Shown: positions 43,568 to 51,900, counted from the stretch's first letter. The stretch: DNA of 64,000 bases from G965240365 sp965240365 (GCA_965240365.1 OZ251218.1:310001-374000), one strand, 5' to 3'. Program-made: numbers and translations. Notes: generated by a model not told the origin, from the letters alone.

Positions 43568-44344
43568 ATGCCGGCTCCAAAGAATAAATTTAAATCGGCC
43601 ATCGCGCAGGGCACCCTGCAGACAGGATGCTGGCTGGGCCTTGCAGACCCCTACATCGCAGAGATCAGCGCGGGCGCGGGCTTTGACTGGCTGCTGATTG
43701 ATGCCGAACATGCCCCTAATGATCTGCGCTCGATCACGGCGCAGCTGCAGGTGATCGCTACGCGCAAGAGCCAAGCTGTGGTCCGCCCGCCTATCGGCGA
43801 GACGTGGATCATCAAGCAATTGCTTGACGCGGGCGCGCAATCACTGCTGGTGCCTATGGTCGAAAGCGGCGCGCAGGCTCAAAATCTTGTGGATGCCGTG
43901 ACATATCCTCCGCACGGTGTGCGCGGCGTCGGGGCCGTCCTGGCTCGTGCGTCCGATTTTGCCGCCATCGGTGATTATCTGACTACCGCCCGGGATGAAA
44001 TTTGCCTTCTTGTGCAAGTCGAAAACCGGAAAGGGATCGAAGCTCTTGACGACATTCTTGCCGTTGATGGGATTGACGGTGTATTCATCGGTCCCTCCGA
44101 TCTCGCGGCGGATATGGGACATATTGGACAAGTAGGGGCACCGGTGGTAAAAGATACGGTTAAGGCTGCGATAAAAAAAATCATCGCGTCGGGCAAAGCT
44201 GCTGGAATCTTGACACTTGATGTGGATTTGCAGCAAGAAGTCCGCAATCTCGGGGGCAGCTTCATCGCAACCGCTATTGATGTCAGCTTGTTTGCGTGTG
44301 CCATGCGTGGTGCGTCTGACGATGCGCGCAAGCACCTAAGCTAA
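43568..44344 (+). CDS. hpaI: 4-hydroxy-2-oxoheptanedioate aldolase
   Basis: This 258-residue HpcH/HpaI-family class II pyruvate aldolase splits the hydratase product to pyruvate and succinic semialdehyde. ATG 43568 follows AAAGG. Visible motifs are QTGCWLGLADPYIAEISAGA, GFDWLLIDAEHAPND, metal ligand Glu in LVQVENRKGIEALDD, and FIGPSDLAADMGH. It lies 10 bases after hpaH. With upstream genes gone (no hpaG, hpaE, hpaD, hpaF), the pair can only act on intermediates made elsewhere. Confidence 0.92.
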   Translation: MPAPKNKFKSAIAQGTLQTGCWLGLADPYIAEISAGAGFDWLLIDAEHAPNDLRSITAQLQVIATRKSQAVVRPPIGETWIIKQLLDAGAQSLLVPMVESGAQAQNLVDAVTYPPHGVRGVGAVLARASDFAAIGDYLTTARDEICLLVQVENRKGIEALDDILAVDGIDGVFIGPSDLAADMGHIGQVGAPVVKDTVKAAIKKIIASGKAAGILTLDVDLQQEVRNLGGSFIATAIDVSLFACAMRGASDDARKHLS

Positions 44345-44384
44345 GCCACTCAATTTAAGAATCTACTTGGATTATCCCATCCAG

Positions 44385-44509
44385 AGATGGAGCGGATTAA
44401 TATTAAACAATTCAGGTTCTTTTTGCCACCAGGTGTCCGGGTTCAATACTTATGAGGCGAATCAGGCGGCCTGCCTAAGTTTCTGATGATATGCCATAGG
44501 CCTGCCTGC
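44385..44509. mobile_element. Stacked IS relics after hpaI
   Basis: About 44385-44427 resembles the 3' coding end of the IS481 transposase (GGATTAATNTTAAAC...TTTTGCCACC). From 44437, TGTCCGGGTTCAATACTTAT then GAGGCGAATCAGGCGGCCTG matches the left end of the rve-type IS at 50496. It runs into CCTGCCTGCT, half of a 19-base palindrome, which is cut by the next element. These are layered insertions with no gene. Confidence 0.6.
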
Positions 44510-44659
44510 TGTAAGGTCCCGCAGTGTGATAACATAAGTTATTCTGCTATACCAACAAAGGAGGAGCTATGGGCCAGATACTACACGGCAGCGCCACAAC
44601 GACTGAGGTGGTACGTCGAGTTACTATTAACCCTCTTCAGCACACCGCGGGACTTTACA
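44510..44659 (+). mobile_element. 150-base deletion derivative of the IS481 element (MITE-like)
   Basis: The ends TGTAAGGTCCCGCAGTGTG and CACACCGCGGGACTTTACA match the terminal repeats of the full IS481 copy at 52535-53539. The first about 40 bases of the transposase gene are joined to its last about 40, leaving an in-frame mini-gene (44569-44664) that starts MGQILHGSATTTE and ends INPLQHTAGLYN. It carries both ends and could be mobilised by a full copy. Confidence 0.75.
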
Positions 44660-44700
44660 ATTAGACACAGGACAGGGGCTTTCCGGCGTCTCAAATTCTA

Positions 44701-45468
44701 TTATCTGCAGGTGTAGCCGCCATCGACACCAAGAATTGTCCCCGTAATCAAACTGGCCGCATCGGAGGCCAGGAACTGCACGGCCGAGGCGACTTCATGC
44801 GCCTCTCCCAGGCGCGCCATCGGGGTTTGTTCGATCCAGCGCGCTTTAAGCATAGCGCCGTCTTTGACATCGTTTAACAGTGGCGTGGCGATATATGTCG
44901 GAGCGACCGCGTTTACCCGCAGACCATAGGGCGCCCATTCTACCGCCAGAGAGCGTGTAAGCTGGTGCACTGCCGCTTTGGAGGCGTTATAGTGACATTG
45001 CGGTTGCGGTGTATTGACAATCAGGCCCGACATTGAGCCGACGCTCACAATGGCGCCGCCACCCGCGGAAATCATGGAAGACGCAAAAGCCCGGCAGGTG
45101 CGAAAGACGCCGGTCAGATTTACATCAATTACAAACTGCCAGTCTTCGTCCGACATTTCCTCGGCCCTGGAAGACGTGACAACACCGGCGTTGCAGACGA
45201 GAATATCAATCGCGCCCGTTTCCCCGGCTATCTTTGACAGTTCCGCTGTGGAGGTCACATCAAGCGCCCGGCTTTCTGAACTGTAACCGGCCGCGGCCAA
45301 GACCTGCGCGGTCGTATCAGCGCGGTCGCTCTCAAGATCAGTGACAATCACATGCGCGCCGGTTGCGGCAAGCGCTTCGGCGCAGGCCGCGCCGATGCCC
45401 TGGCCGGCGCCGGTGACCACGGCCCGCTTGCCTCGCAGTGACATTTTTGCCGCGTAGTCCATTGCCAT
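44701..45468 (-). CDS. SDR-family oxidoreductase
   Basis: This 255-residue short-chain dehydrogenase/reductase has the cofactor motif TGAGQGIGAACA, Asp after strand 2 (VIVTDLESD, favouring NAD), NAG (LVCNAGVV), the catalytic Ser (VSVGSMSG), Tyr-x3-Lys (HYNASKAAV) and the C-terminal GTILGVDGGYTCR. The start is probably one of the Met codons at the extreme N-terminus (MAMDYAAKMSLRGKRAVVTG). It lies 3 bases after the neighbouring dehydrogenase gene, so they form an operon. Substrate is unknown; sugar or sugar-acid dehydrogenation is plausible. Confidence 0.9.
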   Translation of the reverse strand: MAMDYAAKMSLRGKRAVVTGAGQGIGAACAEALAATGAHVIVTDLESDRADTTAQVLAAAGYSSESRALDVTSTAELSKIAGETGAIDILVCNAGVVTSSRAEEMSDEDWQFVIDVNLTGVFRTCRAFASSMISAGGGAIVSVGSMSGLIVNTPQPQCHYNASKAAVHQLTRSLAVEWAPYGLRVNAVAPTYIATPLLNDVKDGAMLKARWIEQTPMARLGEAHEVASAVQFLASDAASLITGTILGVDGGYTCR

Positions 45469-45471
45469 AAC

Positions 45472-46425
45472 CTAAACCACCCGGCAACGCAGCGGCTTGT
45501 CCTGTAATGCGCGCAGGACTTCCTCCGCCGCCAGCCGTTGCAGCCGGCGAGCCGAAGCATCCGAGAAGAACGCCGTATGCGGGGTCATATACAAATTTGG
45601 CGCCCCGTAAAGCGGAGAGCGCCTGGATAGCGGCTCTGTTTCAAATACGTCCAGGCCGGCGGCGGCGATGCGCCCGCTCTTCAACGCGGCGACAAGCGCC
45701 GTCTCGTCAATTAATCCGCCTCTGGAAGTATTGATGACAATCGCCTGCTCCGGCAAAGCCGCAATCCGTTCAGAATTAAGAAGATGCCGGGTCTCAGGCA
45801 GAAGCGGGATATGCAGCGACAAGATTTGGGCGCTTGATATCACTGCATCCAGATCGGCACTACGGACATTCATGGTATCTGCAACACCAGGATCAACGAA
45901 AGGGTCATAGACGGTGATTTCACATCCAAAGGCCTGAAGTCTCTTGGCGACATGCCGCGCAATGCGGCCAAATCCGACTAATCCAACATTCGTCTCCGAC
46001 AGGGAGCGAAGATCGGTCACGATATCGGTTATTTGCCATTTCCCCTCTCGAACGGCCGCATCGAAACGATGAATCTTGCGAGCCAAAAAGAGCGCAATGG
46101 CGCACGCATGGTCCGCGACCTCGTTGATACCGTAATCAGGCACGTTACAGACCCGAATCCGAAGGTCGCGGGCGGCGTCAAGATCGACATTATCGACGCC
46201 GACTCCGTACCGCACCACGACCGCATCAGGGGCCATGCAGGACATGACCGCGCGTGTCATAGGCGCAAAATAGTTAAATACGGCATGCGCGCCCTGTACG
46301 GCGACGGCAGTGTCTTTTTCACTCCGCGCCTGGTAGGCAGCGAAGCTGGCGCCAGCCGTCTTGGCGGCCGCTTCTTCGGCGCAGGTATTACCGAAAGCCT
46401 GATCGGTAACCACGACTTTTTTCAC
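45472..46425 (-). CDS. D-isomer-specific 2-hydroxyacid dehydrogenase (CtBP-like)
   Basis: This 2-hydroxyacid dehydrogenase of about 317 residues has a GTG start at 46425 (MKKVVVTDQAFG) with GGAGAG upstream, preferred over a TTG 36 bases earlier. It contains RYGVGVDNVDLDAARDLRIR, VGLVGFGRIARHVAKRLQAF, NTSRGGLIDETAL (catalytic Arg), DVFETEPL (Glu) and MTPHTAFFSD (His). Family members reduce 2-keto acids with NAD(P)H. It is upstream of the SDR gene in a two-gene minus-strand operon; a 200-base gap separates it from IS5-type sequence. Confidence 0.9.
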   Translation of the reverse strand: MKKVVVTDQAFGNTCAEEAAAKTAGASFAAYQARSEKDTAVAVQGAHAVFNYFAPMTRAVMSCMAPDAVVVRYGVGVDNVDLDAARDLRIRVCNVPDYGINEVADHACAIALFLARKIHRFDAAVREGKWQITDIVTDLRSLSETNVGLVGFGRIARHVAKRLQAFGCEITVYDPFVDPGVADTMNVRSADLDAVISSAQILSLHIPLLPETRHLLNSERIAALPEQAIVINTSRGGLIDETALVAALKSGRIAAAGLDVFETEPLSRRSPLYGAPNLYMTPHTAFFSDASARRLQRLAAEEVLRALQDKPLRCRVV

Positions 46426-46864
46426 AACGTCTCTCCGCAGTTTTTTATTTAGTCCGGACAAAATCTTTGCCCGGATACTGGAAACATGCCTGTGCCGGCA
46501 TTCCGAAGATCAGTTCCCGGCAACAGCGCGCCACATATTTATCTGCAAAACCGCGGCTTTGCCAATCAGCGCTTGCAAGCAATATCCGGTCTCGACTTAT
46601 GATACTATGTAATCTGCTGGCATACTAGGGCGTAGACTCATAATAACCAGATCACAACAGCAGCGAGTTGTGCGGCATCGAGGAACGTCTCGGGACATCG
46701 GAAGGTTCGAAGGGACAACTGGCGCCAGTCCTTGATGCGGTTGAACATGCGCTCAATGATGTTGCGTGTTTTATAGAGCTCGGTGTCCTATTCGAACTGC
46801 ACTTTGCGGTTTTTGCGGGGTGGGATGCAGGCTGTTGCTTTGACCTTGAGTAACCAATTACACA

Positions 46865-46883
46865 CCTGCCTGCAGTAGGCAGG
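46865..46883. repeat. 19-base palindrome (one mismatch) in IS5-type B
   Basis: CCTGCCTGCAGTAGGCAGG. Removing 19 bases rejoins GAT GCC AAT CAT CTG TGT AAT, a continuous transposase reading. Confidence 0.8.
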
Positions 46884-46952
46884 GATGATTGGCATCGTAT
46901 CCACGGTCGGCAATGAAAGTGCAGCCCTTGCGAACATGACCCTCAAGGCAGT

Positions 46953-47005
46953 GACCGGCCTGAGTAATACCTGCCTGCTGCAGGCAGGTATTACTCAGGC
47001 CGGTT
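46953..47005. repeat. 53-base perfect palindrome centred on a 19-base copy
   Basis: The 19-base palindrome at 46970-46988 is flanked by CCGGCCTGAGTAATA on the left and TATTACTCAGGCCGG on the right, making one long inverted repeat of about 50 bases. Only the right arm fits the transposase reading (ITQAGHCLEGHV), so the left arm looks like an inverted copy of it. Confidence 0.85.
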
Positions 47006-47308
47006 GCCCGCCGTCAGGTGCAGGTGGACAGGACGGCCCTGACCATCGCACACCAGATGCAGTTTGGAATTCAAGCCGCCTTTGGTCTTGCCGATGGCCC
47101 GCCCCTAGCTGTTGTTTTTTTTACACCATTGGCGGCAATCCGGTGGGTTTTGATGTGGCTTGTGTCAATCATCAGCGTGCTGAGGTCTGCGCCCTCACCT
47201 GCTAAAGCCTCGAATATCGGTTCGAACACACCCGCCTCAGACCAACGCCTGTAGCGATTGTAGAGCGTCTTGGCCGGGCCGTATTCTGCGGGAACATCGC
47301 TCCACCGG

Positions 47309-47327
47309 CCTGTCTGCTGCAGGCAGG
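47309..47327. repeat. 19-base palindrome (one mismatch) in IS5-type B
   Basis: CCTGTCTGCTGCAGGCAGG. Excision restores GTG TGC GGC CGG TGG AGC GAT, reading VCGRWSD. Confidence 0.8.
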
Positions 47328-47467
47328 CCGCACACACGCGCAACGCCACGCGGCTTGTTCGGCAATAATTGTTGGATTGTTTTGAACTGCTCTTTGACAC
47401 GGGGACCTCCTGAGTTTTTTATCTTATAGTCATTTTACCTGTTACTTATTTATAGGTCTACGCCCTA

Positions 47468-47586
47468 ATCATCCAGAAGCGCCTGCCGCGCGCCTTTGTT
47501 GGCGAGCGCCAGGGCCAACGGCAATGTGGCGTTATTCAGGACTATGGTCGCGGTGCGCGCCACCGCGCCGGGCATATTGGCGGCCA
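47468..47586 (-). pseudogene. ald: Alanine dehydrogenase fragment
   Basis: Between two IS ends, the minus strand reads VAANMPGAVARTATIVLNNA then TLPLALANKGARQALLDD, the conserved C-terminal region of alanine dehydrogenase (typically NMPGAVPRTST-ALTNATLPY). About 40 of 370 residues remain. The IS4-type end cuts the N-terminal side and the IS5-type element cuts the C-terminal side. The rest of the gene is not in the window. Confidence 0.8.
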
Positions 47587-47587
47587 C

Positions 47588-48256
47588 AGTACACGACTCA
47601 TTTAGCTCTGAAGTGTATTAATGGGTCTTTTTGGATCTGTTTGTGTCCAGGCCTGGAGGGCTTTCTGGGGCTGATAGAGTATCCAGTTTCGCAGGGCATC
47701 AAGGCCGGTTCGGAACTATGATTTTTCGCGTCTGGCATGGGTTTTTCGCCGGCTAGTCTTGCGTCCCATGGTTTTGGTAACGCATCGATAGGCCCATGTC
47801 ACGGCGAGGGCGACGACAACGAGCAGGGTGGCGAGTTTGTGGGGATGGGTGATGTGGGTATCCTCAATATTGAGGCCACGGGTCCTGGCATCGGCGAACA
47901 AGCACTCGACAGCCCATCGGCGCCGATAGAGATTGAAGCCTCGTCTGGCGTTTTCAAGATTGGTCGCAACGATGAGCAGTTCCTCCTTTTTGATGCGTTT
48001 GGCGCTCACGTGCAGTTGGTTTTTAGAAGTGGGTTCCATCCCTTTCAACCAGCCCTGCCATGAGCCGCGCTTGTGCTTGCGCAAAAGAGTTCGAAACTTT
48101 TGCAGGCTGCCATCCTCAAGGCGAAGCGGTATATCCTCCTTGAGCCGAATGGCAAAGGGCCCTTGTTTTCTACCAGGAATGTTATCCATTCGGCGCCGAT
48201 GAACTCCCGGTCTGCCAACCACGCTTTAATGGATGAGGCCCCGAACAGGCGCAGAT
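47588..48256 (-). mobile_element. IS4-family element, copy 2, truncated
   Basis: It begins with the terminal repeat AGTACACGAC and nearly matches copy 1 up to 48256 (CCGAACAGGCGCAGAT), where it joins IS91 sequence. The transposase lacks its N-terminal 150 or so residues, including the first catalytic Asp region. A G is missing near 48160 (GGGCCC for GGGCGCC), adding a frameshift. Residues such as YRRRWAVECLFADARTRGLN remain readable. Confidence 0.85.
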
Positions 48257-48675
48257 TGAGCCACTGGATTTTATTGCACGGCTGGCAGCCCTGGCGCCTA
48301 AACCCAGGGTCAACTTAACCCCTTTCCACGGTGTTTTCGCCCCCAACAGTAAACACCGCATTCAGCTAACCCCGGCCAGGCGGGGAACAAAGATCGCAGC
48401 AACGCACAGGCACGAACGCCTGGCTGGAAAAAACACCGCCAGAGCGGCGCCGGGCAATGACCTGAATGCAACGCTTAAAACGGGTTTTCAATATCAACAT
48501 CGAAACCTGTGAACGTTGCGGTGGCCAGGTCAAGGTCATTGCCAGTATCGAAGCGCCGGCGGTGCTCGCACATATTCTAAAACACTTGAAACAAAAGGAA
48601 GCCTTGCAAGCCGGCATTCAACCGTACGAACTAACGCCGGAACGCGCGCCGCCGGTGTCGAGGCTGTTCGATTAA
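48257..48675 (+). pseudogene. IS91-family transposase C-terminal fragment, copy 1
   Basis: The reading resembles IS91 Y2 transposases: PLDFIARLAALAPKPRVNLT, FHGVFAPNSKHRIQLTP, then in a second frame MQRLKRVFNINIETCERCGG (zinc-finger-like Cys pair), QVKVIASIEAPAVLAHILKH, ending APPVSRLFD. A surplus A in GGAAAAAACACC shifts the frame, and a TGA stands where TGG is expected before MQRLKR. Both defects are shared with the copy near 63.6 kb. The region to about 48800 is the element's non-coding end. Confidence 0.85.
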
Positions 48676-48870
48676 CATTTCCCATCGACACTGCGGGCAG
48701 GGTGGGATTCCGTTCGTGGGTCAGACATTCATGCTTTGCTGTTCAAGCCAAAGCAGCTAAAAATCAGTCCGATTCCCATCCAGAGCAACTAGAAAAAAAC
48801 AAGAAAGCGGCCGTAAACCCGCATTTGTCTTTGCTTGTGTATGCCCAACAGGGCGTTTATTCTACTTATA

Positions 48871-49200
48871 CCCTTGTGGCTATCGCCGGAACAGGTCGCG
48901 GTCTGCACTATCACCAGCGAGGTGGATGAGTATGCGAAAACAGTGGTGGCCGCCCTCACCGAAGCCGGAATCAGCGCCAAGCTTGATATCCGCAACGAGA
49001 AGATTAATTTTAAAGTGCGTGAACACAGCCATGGCAAAATTCCGGTGATCCTCGCTTTGGGCAAGCGCGAGGCGGAGGAAAACACCGTGTCGATGCGTCG
49101 GCTAGGCTTTAAGCACCAAAAAAGTTTTACGCTTGAGGAGGCGATAACAACGCTCAAAGCCGAAATTGACACGCGTCGCGCGGAGGCGGATTTTTATAGC
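48871..49200 (+). pseudogene. thrS: Threonyl-tRNA synthetase C-terminal fragment
   Basis: The sequence reads PLWLSPEQVAVCTITSEVDE, YAKTVVAALTEAGISAKLDI, RNEKINFKVREHSHGKIPVI and LALGKREAEENTVSMRRLG, the anticodon-binding domain of ThrRS. It has the alphaproteobacterial-looking WLSPEQ-AT-TSE and NEKI-YKVREHS motifs. About 105 residues survive without catalytic domains. It is a broken donor-genome fragment, not a working enzyme. The frame runs on without homology to 49560. The stretch 49200-49453 shows nothing I recognise. Confidence 0.85.
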
Positions 49201-49453
49201 CTGCAGAGTGGTTTTTGGGCTACAATTCTTTGGCTAACATTGGGCTCTAGCGTAATGGGCGACCTTCATGAGTATGGTGGTGCAGGTTGCCCTAGCGAAT
49301 TTACCGACCGTCCGGTGCGGGCGGAGATATTGCTGCCCATGTTTGGGGCACGCCCGCCTCGGTTGGTAGTATTGAAAAGCGTCTTCGGAACTCGCCAACG
49401 GTTTCGTAGTATGGCATACAGGAAATACCAACAAAAATTGGTGACTACCCGAA

Positions 49454-50410
49454 ATGAAACCAGATCAAGATACCTACGACCAAATCCGCGAAATCGCTTG
49501 GATGCACTATGTTGGCGGGTTGACGCAGGCACAGATCGCCACACGCCGTGGATTAAGTAAAATGAAGGTGCACAGGATGGTGCAGTCGGCTCATGACACG
49601 GATATGGTTAAGATTTTCGTGAACACGGTCCCCAGCGATTGCGTTGAGCTTGAAACCCGGCTTATTGAGCGTTTTGCGCTGACCAGTTGTACAATTGTTC
49701 CTGATACAGAAATGCCGCAGACCATGGATGGCACCATGCCTGCCGTGGCTAGTGCCGGGGCGAGATTTCTTCACGGGCGTCTCGAAAGTACAGAACCCAT
49801 GGTCATTGGAATCGGGTCTGGTCGAACCATATCCGAGGTTGTCAAAACAATTCCGAGGACGAAACGCCGGAATGTTGAATTCGTTTCGGCAACCGGCGAA
49901 TTTGCTACTCTCCACGCGGCCAATCCATTTGAAGTTATACACACTCTTATTGATAAAACCGAAGGCAAAGGGTTTGCCTTCACTGCGCCGTTGATTGTTG
50001 ATGATGCGGGTGACAGAGATTTGTTTTTGCGTCAAAAAAGTGTGCGTCGATCATTTGAAATACTTCGTAAGGCGTCTTTCATCATGATCGGAATCGGACA
50101 TCTTGGCCCTAGGTCCTTTTTTCAAGAATTCGATCTCCTGAACGATAAAGAACAAGCCGAGTTGGGGCGTACGCGCGTCGCGGCCGATTTGGCGGGTAAT
50201 TTGGTAGATGCCGGCGGGAATTTTGTGGATTCAGGTATCGCAATGCGGATGCTTGGGATGGAACGGGATCTGTTGCGTACGCGCACCGTTATCGCAATTT
50301 GTGCAGGTATGGAAAAATGGAAAGCTGCCCGCGCATCGTTGCTTACGGGCTGTTTGAACGGTTTTATAACCTCTCGTTGCGTTGCGAAACGCATTCTGGA
50401 TGAAGGGTGA
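49454..50410 (+). CDS. SorC/LsrR-family sugar-binding transcriptional regulator
   Basis: This 318-residue regulator has an N-terminal helix-turn-helix (GGLTQAQIATRRGLSKMKVH) and the SorC sugar-phosphate-binding domain (MVIGIGSGRTISEVVKTIPR, VSATGEF, FAFTAPLIVDD, MIGIGHLG, DLAGNLVDAGGNFVDSG). SorC members are repressors released by phosphorylated sugars; LsrR responds to phospho-AI-2, EryD to erythritol metabolites. The likely target is the kinase/transporter operon to its right, from which it is now separated by IS elements. Its stop lies 3 bases before an IS end. Confidence 0.88.
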   Translation: MKPDQDTYDQIREIAWMHYVGGLTQAQIATRRGLSKMKVHRMVQSAHDTDMVKIFVNTVPSDCVELETRLIERFALTSCTIVPDTEMPQTMDGTMPAVASAGARFLHGRLESTEPMVIGIGSGRTISEVVKTIPRTKRRNVEFVSATGEFATLHAANPFEVIHTLIDKTEGKGFAFTAPLIVDDAGDRDLFLRQKSVRRSFEILRKASFIMIGIGHLGPRSFFQEFDLLNDKEQAELGRTRVAADLAGNLVDAGGNFVDSGIAMRMLGMERDLLRTRTVIAICAGMEKWKAARASLLTGCLNGFITSRCVAKRILDEG

Positions 50411-50562
50411 TCTTAGGAGGCGTTCTCAATTAATGTGGGTTTAACGCTCTATCATGCTATATTCTATCCGTTTTTTGTGGAGGAACGCCATGAAATGTCC
50501 GGGTTCAATACCTATGAGACGAATCAGGCGGCCTGTCCAAGTTTCTGATAATACGCCATAGG

Positions 50563-50581
50563 CCTGCCTGCTGCAGGCAGG
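50563..50581. repeat. 19-base palindrome in nested IS (site 1)
   Basis: Exact CCTGCCTGCTGCAGGCAGG. Excision gives CTG CAG ACC CCT ATG GCG on the coding strand (LQTPMA). Confidence 0.88.
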
Positions 50582-50714
50582 GGTCTGCAGTCCAATACCA
50601 TCATGGGGGCGATAGTAGTTGTAACAGTGCGGGTACTGGGCCAGTTTTCGGTTGATGGCGGCCAAGGTGAGTGGGCCCTCATAGAAGGGGTAGAACTCAT
50701 AGCAGCTGGTTCCA

Positions 50715-50733
50715 CCTGCCTGCTGCAGGCAGG
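50715..50733. repeat. 19-base palindrome in nested IS (site 2)
   Basis: Exact copy. Excision gives GAG CGC GCC AAT GGA ACC (ERANGT), restoring the DDE Glu region. Confidence 0.88.
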
Positions 50734-51136
50734 TTGGCGCGCTCGACACAGCCATTGTACTTGGGGCTTTTTGGGGGCAGCACGTAGAGGGGGAGCGTTA
50801 AGTCCTTGCAGGCCTGTTCGAATTCGGCCATGAACTCGCTGCCGCCATCGACCTGCACGGAGAGCAAGGGGTAGGGTAATTGCTCAATCAGAGCGTGCAG
50901 GAACCGTCTGGCATTGAGGCTGCTGGCGCTACGGTAGGCACGCATCACGGTAAACCCGGTTATTGGGCAGGTGGCCTTGAACTCCTTGAGGCTAACCCCT
51001 TCCGTGAAGTGCACCGTCATGTGGTCGAGTTGAATCAACTGCCCGGGCTTTTCGGCCTTCATGCCGTGCTGCCAGCGCCTGGCGTGGTGTGTGAACTGAC
51101 GCCGGCGCTTGGGCTTGACCCGGCCCATGTAGAAGG

Positions 51137-51155
51137 CCTGCCTGCTGCAGGCAGG
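51137..51155. repeat. 19-base palindrome in nested IS (site 3)
   Basis: Exact copy. Excision gives CGG CCG GCA GCC TTC TAC (RPAAFY). Confidence 0.88.
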
Positions 51156-51394
51156 CTGCCGGCCGCACCCGCCCACGGGCGACCAGGTGCTTGAGAATGC
51201 GGCCCACGGTGCTAATGCTCAGCGTGAAGCCCTGGTCGCGGCAGAGTACCTTCCACAGCTTGCGCTTGCCCCACAGCCGGTGACGCTGGCGCAGGTGCAA
51301 CACCTGTTGTTCGTGCTGTTTCGTCCACTGCCGCTGACGTTGGCGCCTGGGGCGCGTTGAGCGCGCCTCCAGCCCCGCCCACCCCTGGGTCTGA

Positions 51395-51413
51395 CCTGCC
51401 TGCTGCAGGCAGG
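51395..51413. repeat. 19-base palindrome in nested IS (site 4)
   Basis: Exact copy. Excision gives AAG CGC TAT CAG ACC CAG (KRYQTQ). Confidence 0.88.
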
Positions 51414-51606
51414 TAGCGCTTGTGCCAACGGCAATAGGTCGCTCTTGACCAGCTAGGCGCCTCCAGCGCAGTAACACTGGAACAGCCCTCCTGACGAAGT
51501 GTGGCGTACAGTTCAAGCTTCTTCAAACGCGCTTTCGCAAACGGACTGGCCGTGGTATTCACTCGCCAGCTTTTGTATGCTCGGATTCGCAGGCTTCTGG
51601 TCTGCA

Positions 51607-51625
51607 CCTGCCTGCTGCAGGCAGG
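51607..51625. repeat. 19-base palindrome in nested IS (site 5, upstream of gene)
   Basis: Exact copy between GGTCTGCA and TCGGTAG, about 45 bases before the transposase GTG start. Confidence 0.85.
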
Positions 51626-51781
51626 TCGGTAGTCTCCTGTGTGTGGTAACAACTCACAGGCTACCCGATTTCTTTTCACAAAAAAGTCTCACTTCTGTTT
51701 GAACCTGTACATGAAACGCCGAATGCTCAGAAATGACCAATGGGAACGAATCAAGGACCTTTTACCGGGGAAAGCCAGTGA

Positions 51782-51800
51782 CCTGCCTGCAGCAGGCAGG
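51782..51800. repeat. 19-base palindrome in IS5-type A (site 1)
   Basis: Exact CCTGCCTGCAGCAGGCAGG. Excision restores AGT GAC TGT GGG GTT ACA (SDCGVT). Confidence 0.88.
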
Positions 51801-51881
51801 CTGTGGGGTTACAGCAAAGGATAATCGCCTGTTTCTTGAAGCGGTGCTGTGGATTGCAAGGACTGGCTCACCGTGGCGTGA

Positions 51882-51900
51882 CCTGCCTGCTGCAGGCAGG
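51882..51900. repeat. 19-base palindrome in IS5-type A (site 2)
   Basis: Exact CCTGCCTGCTGCAGGCAGG. Excision restores TGG CGT GAT ATG CCG GCG (WRDMPA), the conserved WRDLP-type motif. Confidence 0.9.

Larger units (their letters stand above)
46640..47400 (-). pseudogene. IS5-type transposase B, multiply frameshifted
   Basis: Pieces in different frames reconstruct an IS5-family DDE transposase: EQFKTIQQLLPNKPRG, RWSDVPAEYGPAKTLYNRYR, RRWSEAGVFEPIFEALAGEG, LMIDTSHIKTHR (first Asp), AIGKTKGGLNSKLHLVCDGQ, TFIADRGYDA (second Asp) and ACIPPRKNRK. Excising the palindromes at 47309 and 46865 restores continuous reading (VCGRWSDVP; YDANHLCNWLLKV). Around 46970 the palindrome is enclosed in a longer inverted repeat that also creates a stop codon. 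Confidence 0.82.
46626..47467 (-). mobile_element. IS5-type element B, copy 1
   Basis: The ends GGGCGTAGAC and GTCTACGCCC sit within TA...TA flanks. The internal transposase is on the minus strand and is broken by three 19-base palindromes plus indels. A second copy starts at 63828 in the same orientation and a stranded end lies at 17926. Confidence 0.85.
50524..51562 (-). pseudogene. rve-type transposase broken by four 19-base palindromes
   Basis: From GTG 51562 (MNTTASPFAKARLKKLELYA) the gene breaks at each palindrome. With 19 bases removed at 51395, 51137, 50715 and 50563 it reads through: RWHKRYQTQGWAGLEAR, RVRPAAFYMGRVKPKRR, PKYNGCVERANGTSCYEFYP and DGIGLQTPMAYYQKLGQAA-stop. DDE residues lie in QLDHMTVHF, VQVDGGSEF and NGCVERAN. 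As it stands no full product can be made. A fifth palindrome at 51607 lies upstream of the start codon. Confidence 0.85.
50496..51711 (-). mobile_element. Nested rve-type (IS481/IS3-like) insertion sequence
   Basis: The ends are TGTCCGGGTTCAA and TTGAACCTGTACA, related inverted repeats starting TGT and ending ACA. They are flanked by TGAAA on both sides (50491-50495 and 51712-51716), a clean 5-base target duplication. One transposase gene lies on the minus strand. Five exact 19-base palindromes sit inside the 1216-base element. Confidence 0.88.

Noticed and set aside
49200..49453. Continuation of the thrS frame to 49560 as a real gene
   Set aside because: After the ThrRS tail the residues lose all similarity and the frame overlaps the regulator start.
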